This document shows, one piece after another, positions 25,701 to 34,924 of a DNA stretch of 64,000 nt. The stretch is from NCBI GenBank assembly GCA_017481565.1, contig JAFUOZ010000007.1, forward strand, positions 28,159 through 92,158. Reading direction: 5' to 3'. The position numbers and the translations under genes were made by a program. This DNA is from Oscillospiraceae bacterium. Lineage in GTDB: Bacteria > Bacillota > Clostridia > Oscillospirales > Ruminococcaceae. Position 1 is the stretch's first letter, and every line of letters begins with the position of its first letter. The notes under the pieces are model-generated. The model made no database searches. It was not told the DNA's origin and saw only the letters and a program-made list of their open reading frames with translations.

Positions 25701-26687
25701 TTATTTCAATTTATTGGTATACCAGTCGGTAAGGGTTTTTTCCGCTTTTTTTCCGTATATTGCAAAGCCTCTCTGATTTCCGGCTTCGTTTATATCATAA
25801 AGTCTTGTAGGCCAGTCCCACCAGAAAAATCCGCCGAACCATGTCTCATCCTTAAATGCTTCAAGTGCGGAGCTGTAGAATTTATCCTGCTCGTCCTCGT
25901 CAAAGGGCAGGTCACGGTGAAGAAAATCCCATGGCATAGAGGCACAGCCCTCTGCACTGCGGCAGCCTATCTCCATAAAAACTATCTTCTTGTTTCCGAA
26001 TTTTTCCGAAACAGCCTTAAGTCTCGGCTTTACCTTTTCCCAGCCTCTCTGCATATCCTCTGCGGTATTGCCTTCTTTTCCCACGGTATAATATGCAGAT
26101 GTACCGATATAATCAAGTGCATCAAACCACTTTACATTTTCCTCTGCTCCGTGATTTGTATTATAGATAAGCTTTCCGTGATATATTTTTTTAACATCGT
26201 CGATAAGCCTGCGCCAGTACTGCTCCTTATGCTCGGTACCAAGCATTTCACAGCCTATGCACAGCATCTCACAGCCCATATCCTCCGCAATTTCCGCATA
26301 GTGACAGATAAATGCATTGTAACAGGAAAACCACTGCTCCCAGTAGCTTCCCCGTCTGTTATCTCCCACAGGCGCAAATTCGGTTTCGGGAAAGCTGATA
26401 CGTGCTCTCCATACACCGTCTGCACAGTTTACAACAGGCTTAAGGCATACCTTAAGTCCCAGTGATTTCATTCTTTCAACAGCAAGGCATATCTCCCTGT
26501 CCGTTACAGTATAGCGATAATCAAAGCCGAAGTGTGTAGATGAAAAGGTCTCCTGTGCTACTCCGAATGCAAGTGCGACCCAGTCACCGCCCATTGCGGC
26601 AAGCCTTTTCATCGAAATAAACGCTTCCTCTGTTTTATACATTCCCCTGCGGCCGTCCCAGCCGTAGGTAAAGCCCTTCATAAACAT
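25701..26687 (-). CDS. GH113-type glycoside hydrolase, copy 2
   Basis: This 328-residue cytosolic TIM-barrel enzyme is paralogous to the product of 22845-23780. The shared elements KPVVNCADGVWRA, GCEMLGTEH (Glu147, acid/base) and VFMEIGCRSAEG (Glu239, nucleophile) align one to one. Sequence identity between the two copies is moderate, so this is an old duplication or separate acquisition. GGAAGGAC precedes the start. It is 21 nt downstream of ybaK. Substrate is probably a mannose-containing beta-glycan by family analogy. Confidence 0.75.
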   Translation of the reverse strand: MFMKGFTYGWDGRRGMYKTEEAFISMKRLAAMGGDWVALAFGVAQETFSSTHFGFDYRYTVTDREICLAVERMKSLGLKVCLKPVVNCADGVWRARISFPETEFAPVGDNRRGSYWEQWFSCYNAFICHYAEIAEDMGCEMLCIGCEMLGTEHKEQYWRRLIDDVKKIYHGKLIYNTNHGAEENVKWFDALDYIGTSAYYTVGKEGNTAEDMQRGWEKVKPRLKAVSEKFGNKKIVFMEIGCRSAEGCASMPWDFLHRDLPFDEDEQDKFYSSALEAFKDETWFGGFFWWDWPTRLYDINEAGNQRGFAIYGKKAEKTLTDWYTNKLK

Positions 26688-26708
26688 AATTTTTGTCCTT
26701 CCGTAAGT

Positions 26709-27185
26709 TTATAGAATAATATCTGCGGTAATTCCGTTTACTGCTCTGATAAGATCATCGGGGGCTGCCTCTATCTGCATACCGATACAGCCTGCACTCA
26801 CCATGATAGTCTCACAGGGCAGACACTGCTCCGCAAATACGGTTTTATACTGCTTTTTCATACCCACGGGAGAACAGCCACCCCTGATATATCCCGTAAC
26901 CGAATTTATCTCGCTTACCTTTATCATTTCAACGGATTTTTCGCCTACCGCCCTTGCCGCCTTTTTCATATCCAGTTCATGAGCAACAGGCACAACATAA
27001 ACATAATAAGCCTTTGACGCTCCCCTTGTAACAAGAGTTTTGAATACTCTGTCAGGATCCTGATTTAAAAGCCTTGCAACGTTCAGTCCGTCAACAGCTT
27101 CCTTTCCATGAGGATATTCATGCACGCTGTATGATATTTTTGCTCTGTCAAGTATTCTCATAGCATTGGTTTTATTTCCTGCCAT
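26709..27185 (-). CDS. ybaK: YbaK-type Cys-tRNA(Pro)/Cys-tRNA(Cys) deacylase
   Basis: This 158-residue editing protein of the YbaK/EbsC family hydrolyses Cys-tRNA-Pro made in error by prolyl-tRNA synthetase. Family features are the HEYPHG start region, RVFKTLV with the catalytic Lys, VPVAHELDMKKAA and GYIRGGCSPVGMKK. The length is normal. It has its own promoter and is followed by the second GH113-like gene, with no obvious functional link. Confidence 0.9.
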   Translation of the reverse strand: MAGNKTNAMRILDRAKISYSVHEYPHGKEAVDGLNVARLLNQDPDRVFKTLVTRGASKAYYVYVVPVAHELDMKKAARAVGEKSVEMIKVSEINSVTGYIRGGCSPVGMKKQYKTVFAEQCLPCETIMVSAGCIGMQIEAAPDDLIRAVNGITADIIL

Positions 27186-27220
27186 AAATGTTCACCGCTT
27201 CCTGAAAAATATACTTACTT

Positions 27221-27249
27221 ATTATACATCACTCAGCGGATAATTTCAA
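27221..27249 (-). promoter_or_regulatory. Promoter of ybaK
   Basis: On the minus strand TTGAAA (27249-27244) and TATAAT (27226-27221) are 17 nt apart, about 35 nt from the start codon. Confidence 0.6.
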
Positions 27250-27298
27250 TAGACTATCGGTAAATTTAGGGAATAAAATACAGCGTGCCGTTATTTCA

Positions 27299-30200
27299 TT
27301 ATTTTATAAATCCGAATGATTTTATATCAAAATTGCTTCCCGGGAGGAAGGTAAGGGAAACAGTGCATTTTCCCGATATTTCTTCAATGGGGAATATTCT
27401 TTCGGTGTAATCCTCACAGCCTTCAAATTCAACGATCATTCTGCGCTCCGTATCGCCCTTTACAAGAATATTTATACTGTTCACAGGGAGAACGGAACGT
27501 CCCGTTACAGCTACCGCTGATGGTGATTTCTCCGAAAAATCAAAGCTTCCGAATTCAAGTACAACATTATTTCCGATACCTGTTACAGCGTCATCGGTAA
27601 CTGTAAAGCTGTCGCCGTATATCTTTTCACATTCATTTGCAGGCAATGATGCAAATTCCTTTTCTCTCTTTTCAAAGAAAAAGCCCTCGATATCATAGCC
27701 GTTATCCGATTCAAATGCAATGGTATGGATTCCCTTAAGCGTCTTTGTAAGCTTATAGGTCTCGGGAATATATGTAAGCCAGATCGATTTTTTCCGGTAT
27801 GTAAATTCTCCGATAAGCTCTCCGCCCTCGTCGGGAATTCCGTCATAGACCTTTATTCCCACTGCATTGGTACAGTTTGCAAATATGGGGAAGGTCACCG
27901 TATCACTGCCCATATTGCCAAAATCCACATTTTCAAAAGCAAACCAGCTTCTGTCATAGGCAAACTTTGCGCCGTGCTTTATACCGTTTCCGATATTATC
28001 GCTTGCACGGGTATGAAGTCCGCCCTTTACAAGCTCATAGGGGTCAAATACGGCTGTGCCGAGTCCCTCTCCCGTTAATTTTACTGCCGAAAGGATATGA
28101 TATTTATCCGTTCCGTTTTTACATAATGCACGTAAATAAAATTCTCCGTCTCCGTTGCAGCGTACAGTAACAACGCCGTTTTCAACCGAAACTATCTCCG
28201 CAAGATTTGAATCGATACCCAGTACCGTGGTTATACGGTAAACTATCTCATCACGGTAGGAGGCATTTTCGGGGAAAATTTCGGTACGGAATTTAAGCTC
28301 TCTGCATTCGGGAATAAATATCTTTTTCTCTCCCGCAAGCGCTATTTTTCTTACGGGGATATCATTTTCCTCACAGGGACAATCAGCTTCTCTTGCGGTA
28401 TTTTCCTCAACAGCGGATATACCCTCGGCTATATCACAGGGGAGCGCCTTAAGCGTAAGAACACTGTCGGGAAGTCCCTTTGAGGATACCTTTACGGTAA
28501 TATCTCCCGCTTCTGTTTTTGCTCCGATTATGGCAAGGAGCTTTCCCGAAAACAGTCTGCGTGAGGTGCTCTTATACTGCTCATAATCGGTAGAATCTCC
28601 GTTATCAAGTCCGATAAGACGTGCTGCGCCGCTTACGCTTACGGTCACACGGTTATTGGCATTTGCTGTATGCTCACCGTCCTTATCGTAAGCGGATATA
28701 TCAATATAGATAAGGTCTGTACCGTCAGCATTCATGGTATCCTTTTCCGCTGTAAGACGAAGCTCGGCAGTATCTCCGAAGGAACGTTTTATATCACGGG
28801 CGATCTCTGTACCATTTTCATCGTATGCTATTGCGCAAAGCTCGCCCTTTTCATATTTAATTACAGTATCGAGAGTAAGCTCTTTTCCGTGAAGATGATC
28901 TATCTCCTTTGAGGCAATTTCATTTCCGTTAAATAAAAGCTTTACCAGCGGCGCATTTGATGTGACACGTACATCTATATCCTCTCCCTCGGTATGATCC
29001 CAATAAGGAAAAATATGTACAAAGGGAGACTTTTTATAATCGGTCCATTCCGCACGGAAAACATATGCGCTGTCCTTGGGGAAGCCTGCCGTATCATACT
29101 GTCCGAAATAGCTGTTTTTAGTGGAATATGGGGTAGGCTCGCCTATATAGTCAAAGCCTGTCCAGATAAATTGTCCCGCACAGAATTCTGCGTCACGGTC
29201 TGCAATGATACAAGCCTCCGTATTATCCGCTCCCCAGCCTGTACAGCAGTTTCCCAAAGACGAACACTGCTCGTCATCGTCTGCAAGCACAGATTGTGAT
29301 AAGGGGAAATGATATATTCCTCTGCTTTGGATAACGGAAGCTGTTTCACTGCCGTAGATCATCCAGTCGGGATGCTCACGGTGATGCTGTTCATAAAGCC
29401 GCTCCGCATAGTTATAGCCTGCAAGCTTTACGATATCCGCACATTTCTGAGCATTCTCACTCTGCATATAATTTGAACCGATAGTCACATAGCCGTTGCA
29501 GCGCGGGTCATGTCTGCGCACATTCATCATAAGCAGTGATGTGACCTCCTGTCCCCTGTCGCTTGCATGAGTATCATATATTTCATTTCCGATACTCCAG
29601 CCTATTATTGACGGATGATTTCTGTCACGGCGTACCCATGAGGCAACGTCCTTGTCAACCCACTCCGTAAAAAATCTTGCATAGTCATATTCTGTCTTGG
29701 GAAGCTCCCACATATCAAAGCCTTCCGAAAGGATAAGAAAGCCCATTTCATCAGCCAGCTCCATAAGCTCCTTTGCAGGCATATTATGACTTGTACGAAT
29801 TGCATTTACTCCCATGATACGAAGCTTTTCAAGTCTGCGCTTTATTGCTGCCCTGTTTACCGCTGCGCCCAGCGCTCCCGAATCATGATGCTCACAGCTG
29901 CCGTGGAGCTTTATATGTCTGCCGTTAAGGAAAAATCCCTTATCGGAGGTGAATTCAATATCTCTGAAACCGAAACGGTTCTCCTCACGGTCAATGACCG
30001 TACCATTGCTTACAAGCTCGGTAACAAGAGTATATAAGCATGGTGAATCAATATCCCACAGCTCAGGTGATTCTACATTGAGAATATCGTCGTTTACGGT
30101 ATACTTTCTGTCAGGCTTTCTTATAAATTCGTCAACACAGCTTCTGTCGTAAGCACAGCAGCCTCTTTCAAGAGCGGCTGCGGCTTTATCTCCGCTATAA

Positions 30201-30745
30201 ATAGTATGTCTTAATACAAGTCCTGCGGCGGATATTCCTTCGGGACGCTCCGTTTCGGTTGTTACGGATACGGTACCGTCAATATCTGCGCTTATGTAGA
30301 TACCATAGGGCACTATCCTGCATTCCGGATATTCCATAAGATATACGGGACGGAAAATTCCCGCTCCCGAATACCACCTTGAATTAGGCTCACGATGATC
30401 CACACGCACTGTTATAAGATTATCCCCCTCCTTAAGAAGCTCCGTTATCTCAAACTCAAAAGAGGAATAACCGTATTTCCATTCCCCTGCAAGTCTGCCG
30501 TTTACATAAACCTTACTGTCCATATAAACGCCGTCAAAGCGGAGAGAAATTATCTTATCATCGGGGATATAGGAAAGCTTTTTCCTGTACCAGCCTGTTG
30601 ATGTTTCATAAAGATTTTTTGTATCGTAAATCAGCCAGTCATGAGGAACATCTATCCTTTTCCATTCAAGATTTTCCGAATACTCCGTATCTATCGGATT
30701 TTTTGAAAATTCCCAGTTGTCGCAAAACAGCTTTTTTATACTCAT
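27299..30745 (-). CDS. GH2-family glycoside hydrolase (beta-galactosidase-like)
   Basis: This 1148-residue enzyme without a signal peptide has the GH2 order: sugar-binding jelly roll (about 1-170), Ig-like domain, TIM barrel (about 270-580) and extra C-terminal beta domains. The acid/base Glu388 is in GWSIGNEIYD and the nucleophile Glu467 in MIYGSETAS. WYSGAGIFRPV and RTSHNM are typical GH2 strands. A large C-terminal part (~800-1148) looks like carbohydrate-binding beta sandwiches. I start at 30745, where AGGAGC lies upstream; the longer frame would begin inside the promoter. Substrate could be a beta-galactoside, glucuronide or mannoside. Confidence 0.88.
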   Translation of the reverse strand: MSIKKLFCDNWEFSKNPIDTEYSENLEWKRIDVPHDWLIYDTKNLYETSTGWYRKKLSYIPDDKIISLRFDGVYMDSKVYVNGRLAGEWKYGYSSFEFEITELLKEGDNLITVRVDHREPNSRWYSGAGIFRPVYLMEYPECRIVPYGIYISADIDGTVSVTTETERPEGISAAGLVLRHTIYSGDKAAAALERGCCAYDRSCVDEFIRKPDRKYTVNDDILNVESPELWDIDSPCLYTLVTELVSNGTVIDREENRFGFRDIEFTSDKGFFLNGRHIKLHGSCEHHDSGALGAAVNRAAIKRRLEKLRIMGVNAIRTSHNMPAKELMELADEMGFLILSEGFDMWELPKTEYDYARFFTEWVDKDVASWVRRDRNHPSIIGWSIGNEIYDTHASDRGQEVTSLLMMNVRRHDPRCNGYVTIGSNYMQSENAQKCADIVKLAGYNYAERLYEQHHREHPDWMIYGSETASVIQSRGIYHFPLSQSVLADDDEQCSSLGNCCTGWGADNTEACIIADRDAEFCAGQFIWTGFDYIGEPTPYSTKNSYFGQYDTAGFPKDSAYVFRAEWTDYKKSPFVHIFPYWDHTEGEDIDVRVTSNAPLVKLLFNGNEIASKEIDHLHGKELTLDTVIKYEKGELCAIAYDENGTEIARDIKRSFGDTAELRLTAEKDTMNADGTDLIYIDISAYDKDGEHTANANNRVTVSVSGAARLIGLDNGDSTDYEQYKSTSRRLFSGKLLAIIGAKTEAGDITVKVSSKGLPDSVLTLKALPCDIAEGISAVEENTAREADCPCEENDIPVRKIALAGEKKIFIPECRELKFRTEIFPENASYRDEIVYRITTVLGIDSNLAEIVSVENGVVTVRCNGDGEFYLRALCKNGTDKYHILSAVKLTGEGLGTAVFDPYELVKGGLHTRASDNIGNGIKHGAKFAYDRSWFAFENVDFGNMGSDTVTFPIFANCTNAVGIKVYDGIPDEGGELIGEFTYRKKSIWLTYIPETYKLTKTLKGIHTIAFESDNGYDIEGFFFEKREKEFASLPANECEKIYGDSFTVTDDAVTGIGNNVVLEFGSFDFSEKSPSAVAVTGRSVLPVNSINILVKGDTERRMIVEFEGCEDYTERIFPIEEISGKCTVSLTFLPGSNFDIKSFGFIK

Positions 30746-30776
30746 ATAAACCGCTCCTATTTTATGGATTTTGTTT

Positions 30777-30805
30777 ATTATATTAAATTCGTGACCATTT
30801 GTCAA
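30777..30805 (-). promoter_or_regulatory. Promoter of the GH2 gene
   Basis: On the minus strand TTGACA (30805-30800) and TATAAT (30782-30777) are 17 nt apart, a perfect consensus. Confidence 0.75.
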
Positions 30806-30864
30806 GTTTATATTTTGAACATGAGGAGTATTGTTTTTTTATCATCAGCATATATATTGCTCCC

Positions 30865-30966
30865 CCAATTAAACCTTGCCAAAATGTAGAATACAATTTT
30901 GGGGAAACTACGTAAAATACAGATTAAAACCTTTTTAGATCATCAAAAGTGGCAAGGTTTAATTGG
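30865..30966. repeat. 102-nt element bounded by 17-bp inverted repeats
   Basis: CCAATTAAACCTTGCCA (30865-30881) is exactly repeated in inverse at 30950-30966. The 68 nt between contain TTTTGGGGAAA, which together with GGCAAGGTTTA also occurs at 16647-16677. It could be a small non-autonomous mobile element remnant or an operator pair; no transposase is present. Confidence 0.55.
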
Positions 30967-31000
30967 AACATCAATAGTGCGTACCTGATTAATGTCCATA

Positions 31001-31029
31001 TTGACATAAAATGCTTTTTACTATATAAT
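31001..31029 (+). promoter_or_regulatory. Promoter of the acyltransferase-CapA-SGNH gene
   Basis: TTGACA (31001-31006) and TATAAT (31024-31029) are 17 nt apart, 34 nt before the start codon. Confidence 0.75.
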
Positions 31030-31062
31030 TATGAATGAAAACATAAAAGGTAGGTTATATAT

Positions 31063-34020
31063 ATGAAAACTAACAAAATTGCCGACGGCAGAAGCTGCTA
31101 TTGGGATAACATAAAAGGAATTCTTATTTTTCTTGTGGTATTTGCCCATTTTCTGTACAGCTTTCAGCACTTTGAAAATACAGCTCTGCTGACAGATATT
31201 ATATATACTTTTCATATGCCCGCATTTGTATTTGTTTCGGGTTATTTCAGCAAAAGCGATAATTCACGCAGTCCCCTGTCACTTTTCAGGCTTGCGGCTG
31301 CATATATCCTGTTTAACGGCGGCTGTATGCTGTTTTCTCTGCCTGACGGTATTTTCTCAGGCTCAGTTCCTTATTATTCCTATTGGTATCTGCTTGCACT
31401 TATTATATGGCGTGTTACTGTACCATATATATCAAAGATCGGACATATACTGCCGATACTTATCCTGTTTTCTCTGCTGACAGGCTTCTGGGGTGATATC
31501 GACAACAGCTTTGCCGCTGCACGTATCATATGCTTCTATCCTTATTTCATGGCAGGATATTTTATGGATAAGGATAAGGTCAATGCTATTCTTTCTGCAA
31601 AAAAATCAAAGAGACTTGTTCTGGGGCTTTCATCTCTTGCGCTGTTTATTACAGGATCATATCTGGCTGTACGCTTTTTCCGTTACTCCGATGATGCACT
31701 GCTTATGGCTGCATATACCGACAGAAACGGCTTATTCGGACGTATTGCACTTATTGCGGTCGCCTGTCTGGGAATCGCCGCACTTCTTATACTTACAGCA
31801 GATAAGCAGATACCCTTGCTTACACAGATAGGCAGAAATTCTCTTTCGGTATATCTTTGTCACAGAGGAATAACGCTTTTATATGCTGATACATTCCCTG
31901 AGCTTCCCGAAAATCTGATGATATCCTCAGCGCTGATATGCACTGCCGCAATTATGATAGTTTTCGGCTCTGAAACGGTATCCTCTGTTATAAACAGTTT
32001 TCTTACAGTATGCGCAAAGGCTTTTCTGCCCGATAATAAGAAAAAGCGCATTATAGCAGCAGGTGTTACTCTTGCCGTATATATACTCACACTGAATTTC
32101 TTTCCCGCAAAAAAGATATTGTCGATTGCTCCGATAATACCGCTTACAGACACAGCCGCAGCGGAAAAGCAAAATGAGGATATAATGTACAGAAAAATGT
32201 CTGCGGAAACAGCTGAAAAATATGACAATGCCTTTCGTATACTCTTTGCAGGAGATCTGATACTTTTAGAGGATCAGGTAAGAAATGCCCGAAACAGCTC
32301 AGGGTATGATTTTTCACCTATGTTCGAATATACAAAGGAATATATCTCCTCTGCCGATCTTGCGGTAGGTGTTTTCGAGGGTCCTATGGCAGGAGATGAA
32401 AACGGCTATTCATCAAGTAATTACGATGACGGAAAGAATTTATATCTGAATTTTCCCGATGAATTTGCTTATGCCATAAAGGACGCCGGCTTTGATCTTG
32501 TTACTACTGCCAATAATCATCTGCTGGATATGGGAAAAGACGGCGCTTACCGTACTCTTGATATACTTGATGAATCAGGTCTTGACCATACAGGCTCTTA
32601 CCGCAGTCCCGAGGAAAAGGCTGCAGACAGGGTAAAGCTGATAGAAAAGGACGGTATAAAAATTGCTTTCCTTTCATATACCTACGGCACAAACGGCTAT
32701 GAAACGGAATACATAATGAATACTGAGGGCTTTTCGCACATAACCTCATTTATTACCGATCCCGCAAGCGAATGCTTTGAACAGGCAAAGGAAAATGTCC
32801 GTCTTGATTTTGAAGCTGCAAAGGCGCTTTCCCCCGATATTATTGCTGTTCTTCCTCATATGGGAACTCAGTTTGAAAATACGCCCGATGATTATCAGAA
32901 AACCTGGTGCGATATATTCAGGGAATACGGTGCTGATATTATCCTCAGTGATCATACTCATTCGGTACAGCCTGCGGAGATCACTGATAATGGTGATAAT
33001 ACAGTCTATACACTGTATTGCCCCGGAAATTATACGAATATATACCGTGAGTACAACGGTGACGCTTCCCTGCTTGCAGAGGTATATATCGACCGTGAAA
33101 GCAAGGAAATAATCGGCGGCGGAATAATTCCCATGTATACATTATCAACGGTGAACGGAAATTATCGTCCGATCCCTGTGTATGACATTATGACAAATGA
33201 CCGTGTACGTGATATCATCAGCACCGATGACCTGAAACGTGCTGAAGAGGTATATGCTCATATAACAAAGATAATGTTCGGGTATGAAATATTCCCGTCC
33301 TCTGCCGAAAAAAGACTGCTTTTTGACACGGAGGGATATTTCCGTCAGGCTGTCTCCCCTGTTACTGTTACGGATGAGATGAAAAACGGAATATTCTATA
33401 AAATGCTTACCGAAGCAAAGGGTGTATGCTTTGTGGGCGACAGTGTAACAGAGGGTACAAAAAACGGCGGATACGGCTGGTATGAACCGTTAGAGGAATA
33501 CATAAACGGCGGAATATACAATGTATCAAAGGGCAGTACTACAATAGGTCTTATTTCAGAACGTTCAGATGAAATGATAAATAATGACGCTGATCTTTAT
33601 GTTATCGCTGTAGGTACAAATGATGTGCGCTACCGTGATGAAAGCATCTGTGCCATGACAGCAGAGGATTATTCACAGGCAGTTGACAAGCTTTGCTGTA
33701 CTGTTGCTGCCGCAAAGCCTCAGGCTGAGTTTATTCTTATCGCTCCATGGACATCGGTTGACGGAGACAGCGTAAGTGCTCTGGGATATGATCAGAAAAT
33801 CGCTCTTAACAATGAATATACCGCCGCTCTTGAAAAGCTGTGCAGCGAAAAGGGCTATATCTTTATTAACGCAAATACCTATATCGAAAGCATAATAGGT
33901 CAGAAGGCAGGACGTTATCCGATCTCTGATTATCTGCTTGATCATATCCACCCGAATGTACACAAGGGAATTTATCTTTATTCGGAAGCTGTTCTGAAAT
34001 ACGGACTTGACAAAAGCTGA
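31063..34020 (+). CDS. Three-domain fusion: membrane acyltransferase, CapA-like metallophosphatase, SGNH hydrolase
   Basis: Residues 1-350 are a ten-segment membrane acyltransferase-3 domain (YWDNIKGILIFLVVFAHF start, HMPAFVFVSG). Residues ~390-690 match the CapA / poly-gamma-glutamate synthesis metallophosphatase fold: FAGDLIL, ANNHLLDMG, LPHMG and SDHTHSVQP supply the metal ligands. Residues ~780-985 are an SGNH/GDSL hydrolase with GDSV (792-795), GTND (851-854) and the catalytic D-x-x-H pair (D960, H963). Acyltransferase-SGNH fusions are known for O-acetylation of cell-wall polymers; the CapA module between them is unusual. Likely role: modification of a surface polymer outside the membrane. 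Confidence 0.85.
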   Translation: MKTNKIADGRSCYWDNIKGILIFLVVFAHFLYSFQHFENTALLTDIIYTFHMPAFVFVSGYFSKSDNSRSPLSLFRLAAAYILFNGGCMLFSLPDGIFSGSVPYYSYWYLLALIIWRVTVPYISKIGHILPILILFSLLTGFWGDIDNSFAAARIICFYPYFMAGYFMDKDKVNAILSAKKSKRLVLGLSSLALFITGSYLAVRFFRYSDDALLMAAYTDRNGLFGRIALIAVACLGIAALLILTADKQIPLLTQIGRNSLSVYLCHRGITLLYADTFPELPENLMISSALICTAAIMIVFGSETVSSVINSFLTVCAKAFLPDNKKKRIIAAGVTLAVYILTLNFFPAKKILSIAPIIPLTDTAAAEKQNEDIMYRKMSAETAEKYDNAFRILFAGDLILLEDQVRNARNSSGYDFSPMFEYTKEYISSADLAVGVFEGPMAGDENGYSSSNYDDGKNLYLNFPDEFAYAIKDAGFDLVTTANNHLLDMGKDGAYRTLDILDESGLDHTGSYRSPEEKAADRVKLIEKDGIKIAFLSYTYGTNGYETEYIMNTEGFSHITSFITDPASECFEQAKENVRLDFEAAKALSPDIIAVLPHMGTQFENTPDDYQKTWCDIFREYGADIILSDHTHSVQPAEITDNGDNTVYTLYCPGNYTNIYREYNGDASLLAEVYIDRESKEIIGGGIIPMYTLSTVNGNYRPIPVYDIMTNDRVRDIISTDDLKRAEEVYAHITKIMFGYEIFPSSAEKRLLFDTEGYFRQAVSPVTVTDEMKNGIFYKMLTEAKGVCFVGDSVTEGTKNGGYGWYEPLEEYINGGIYNVSKGSTTIGLISERSDEMINNDADLYVIAVGTNDVRYRDESICAMTAEDYSQAVDKLCCTVAAAKPQAEFILIAPWTSVDGDSVSALGYDQKIALNNEYTAALEKLCSEKGYIFINANTYIESIIGQKAGRYPISDYLLDHIHPNVHKGIYLYSEAVLKYGLDKS

Positions 34021-34035
34021 TCATCATGATATAAT
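34007..34035 (+). promoter_or_regulatory. Promoter of pnuC, inside the end of the upstream gene
   Basis: TTGACA (34007-34012) and TATAAT (34030-34035) are 17 nt apart. The -35 lies in the last codons of the fusion gene. A TTGAAA-A-TTTCAA palindrome at 34043-34055 covers the predicted start site and could be an operator. Confidence 0.7.
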
Positions 34036-34041
34036 GATACA

Positions 34042-34150
34042 GTTGAAAATTTCAAATATTATCTGCCACCGGGTAGAAAAATGCAGAAGCATTCGTACGT
34101 ACATCGTTAGGTCTTTGAAGATGTACGGCGGATGCTTCTTTTTTGGGAGG
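34042..34150 (+). promoter_or_regulatory. Candidate riboswitch/attenuator leader of pnuC
   Basis: The short leader has an upstream part (about 34042-34085, with CTGC 34063-34066 able to pair with GCAG 34083-34086) and then a terminator: GAAGCAT/ATGCTTC and CGTACATC/GATGTACG (34086-34138) followed by TTTTTT. GGGAGG follows at once. The upstream pairing overlaps the terminator arm by one base. An NAD-II (pnuC motif) riboswitch is one candidate, but I cannot confirm the consensus. Confidence 0.55.
34086..34144 (+). terminator. Terminator in the pnuC leader
   Basis: A two-part stem (7 bp and 8 bp with an internal loop) and a T6 run end directly before the pnuC ribosome binding site, so it must be conditional. 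Confidence 0.75.
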
Positions 34151-34156
34151 ATATAT

Positions 34157-34846
34157 ATGAATATCAAAAAATACGCTGATTCTCTTACTAAATTTGAAAA
34201 GGGCTTATGGCTTTTGTCGGTTACGGTAATTATCATATCCTATATCGTATCGGGCGGAGGCAGTCCCCTGAACGCTATAGCCTCATTGATCGGCGTTACC
34301 GCGCTTATTTTTGTTGCAAAGGGATATGTTCTCGGACAGGTGCTTACCGTTGTATTTGCAGTGTTTTATGGGATAATATCCTTTTATTTCCGATATTACG
34401 GAGAAATGATAACATATCTGTGCATGACCGCTCCCATTGCAGTTATGTCCGTTATCGAGTGGATAAGGCATCCCTACAAGGATTCTGACGAGGTACAGGT
34501 AAATCATGTAAACCGAAAGCAGATAATTATCATGAGCATACTTACGGTCATTGTCACAGCGGCATTTTATTTTATACTGTCTGCTATGGGAAATGCAAAC
34601 ATTCTGTTCAGCACATTTTCAGTGACTACAAGCTTCATTGCTTCTTATCTGACATTTTTAAGAAGTCCTTATTATGCTATAGGGTATTCCGCAAACGATA
34701 TTGTACTTATTGTTTTATGGTCACTTGCTTCAATGGAGGACAGCTCATATATCCCCATGATATTTTGTTTTGTCATGTTTCTGTTCAATGATATTTACGG
34801 CTTCTGCAACTGGCGGCGCATGATGAAAAGACAGCAGGCTGCCTGA
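34157..34846 (+). CDS. pnuC: PnuC-family vitamin transporter (nicotinamide riboside type)
   Basis: This 229-residue membrane protein has about seven hydrophobic segments and the C-terminal NDIYGFCNWRRM motif of PnuC facilitators. PnuC takes up nicotinamide riboside for NAD synthesis; relatives carry thiamine (PnuT) or riboflavin (RibM), and the sequence alone does not decide. GGGAGG lies 6 nt before ATG 34157; an upstream in-frame extension would run through the leader terminator and is rejected. It is monocistronic with its own regulated leader. Confidence 0.88.
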   Translation: MNIKKYADSLTKFEKGLWLLSVTVIIISYIVSGGGSPLNAIASLIGVTALIFVAKGYVLGQVLTVVFAVFYGIISFYFRYYGEMITYLCMTAPIAVMSVIEWIRHPYKDSDEVQVNHVNRKQIIIMSILTVIVTAAFYFILSAMGNANILFSTFSVTTSFIASYLTFLRSPYYAIGYSANDIVLIVLWSLASMEDSSYIPMIFCFVMFLFNDIYGFCNWRRMMKRQQAA

Positions 34847-34877
34847 CTGTAAACAAAAAATACAAATAATAAAACCG

Positions 34878-34924
34878 CAAGGGGCATATCAGTATACTGT
34901 ACTGACCCTTGCGGTTTTTTATTA
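34878..34924. terminator. Bidirectional terminator between pnuC and the GH5 gene
   Basis: AAACCGCAAGGG and CCCTTGCGGTTT form a 12-bp stem, with T-runs on both flanks, between convergent genes. Confidence 0.85.

Noticed and set aside
34007..34156. N-terminal extension of PnuC by 50 codons
   Set aside because: It would be translated through a strong terminator hairpin; ATG 34157 has a perfect ribosome site.
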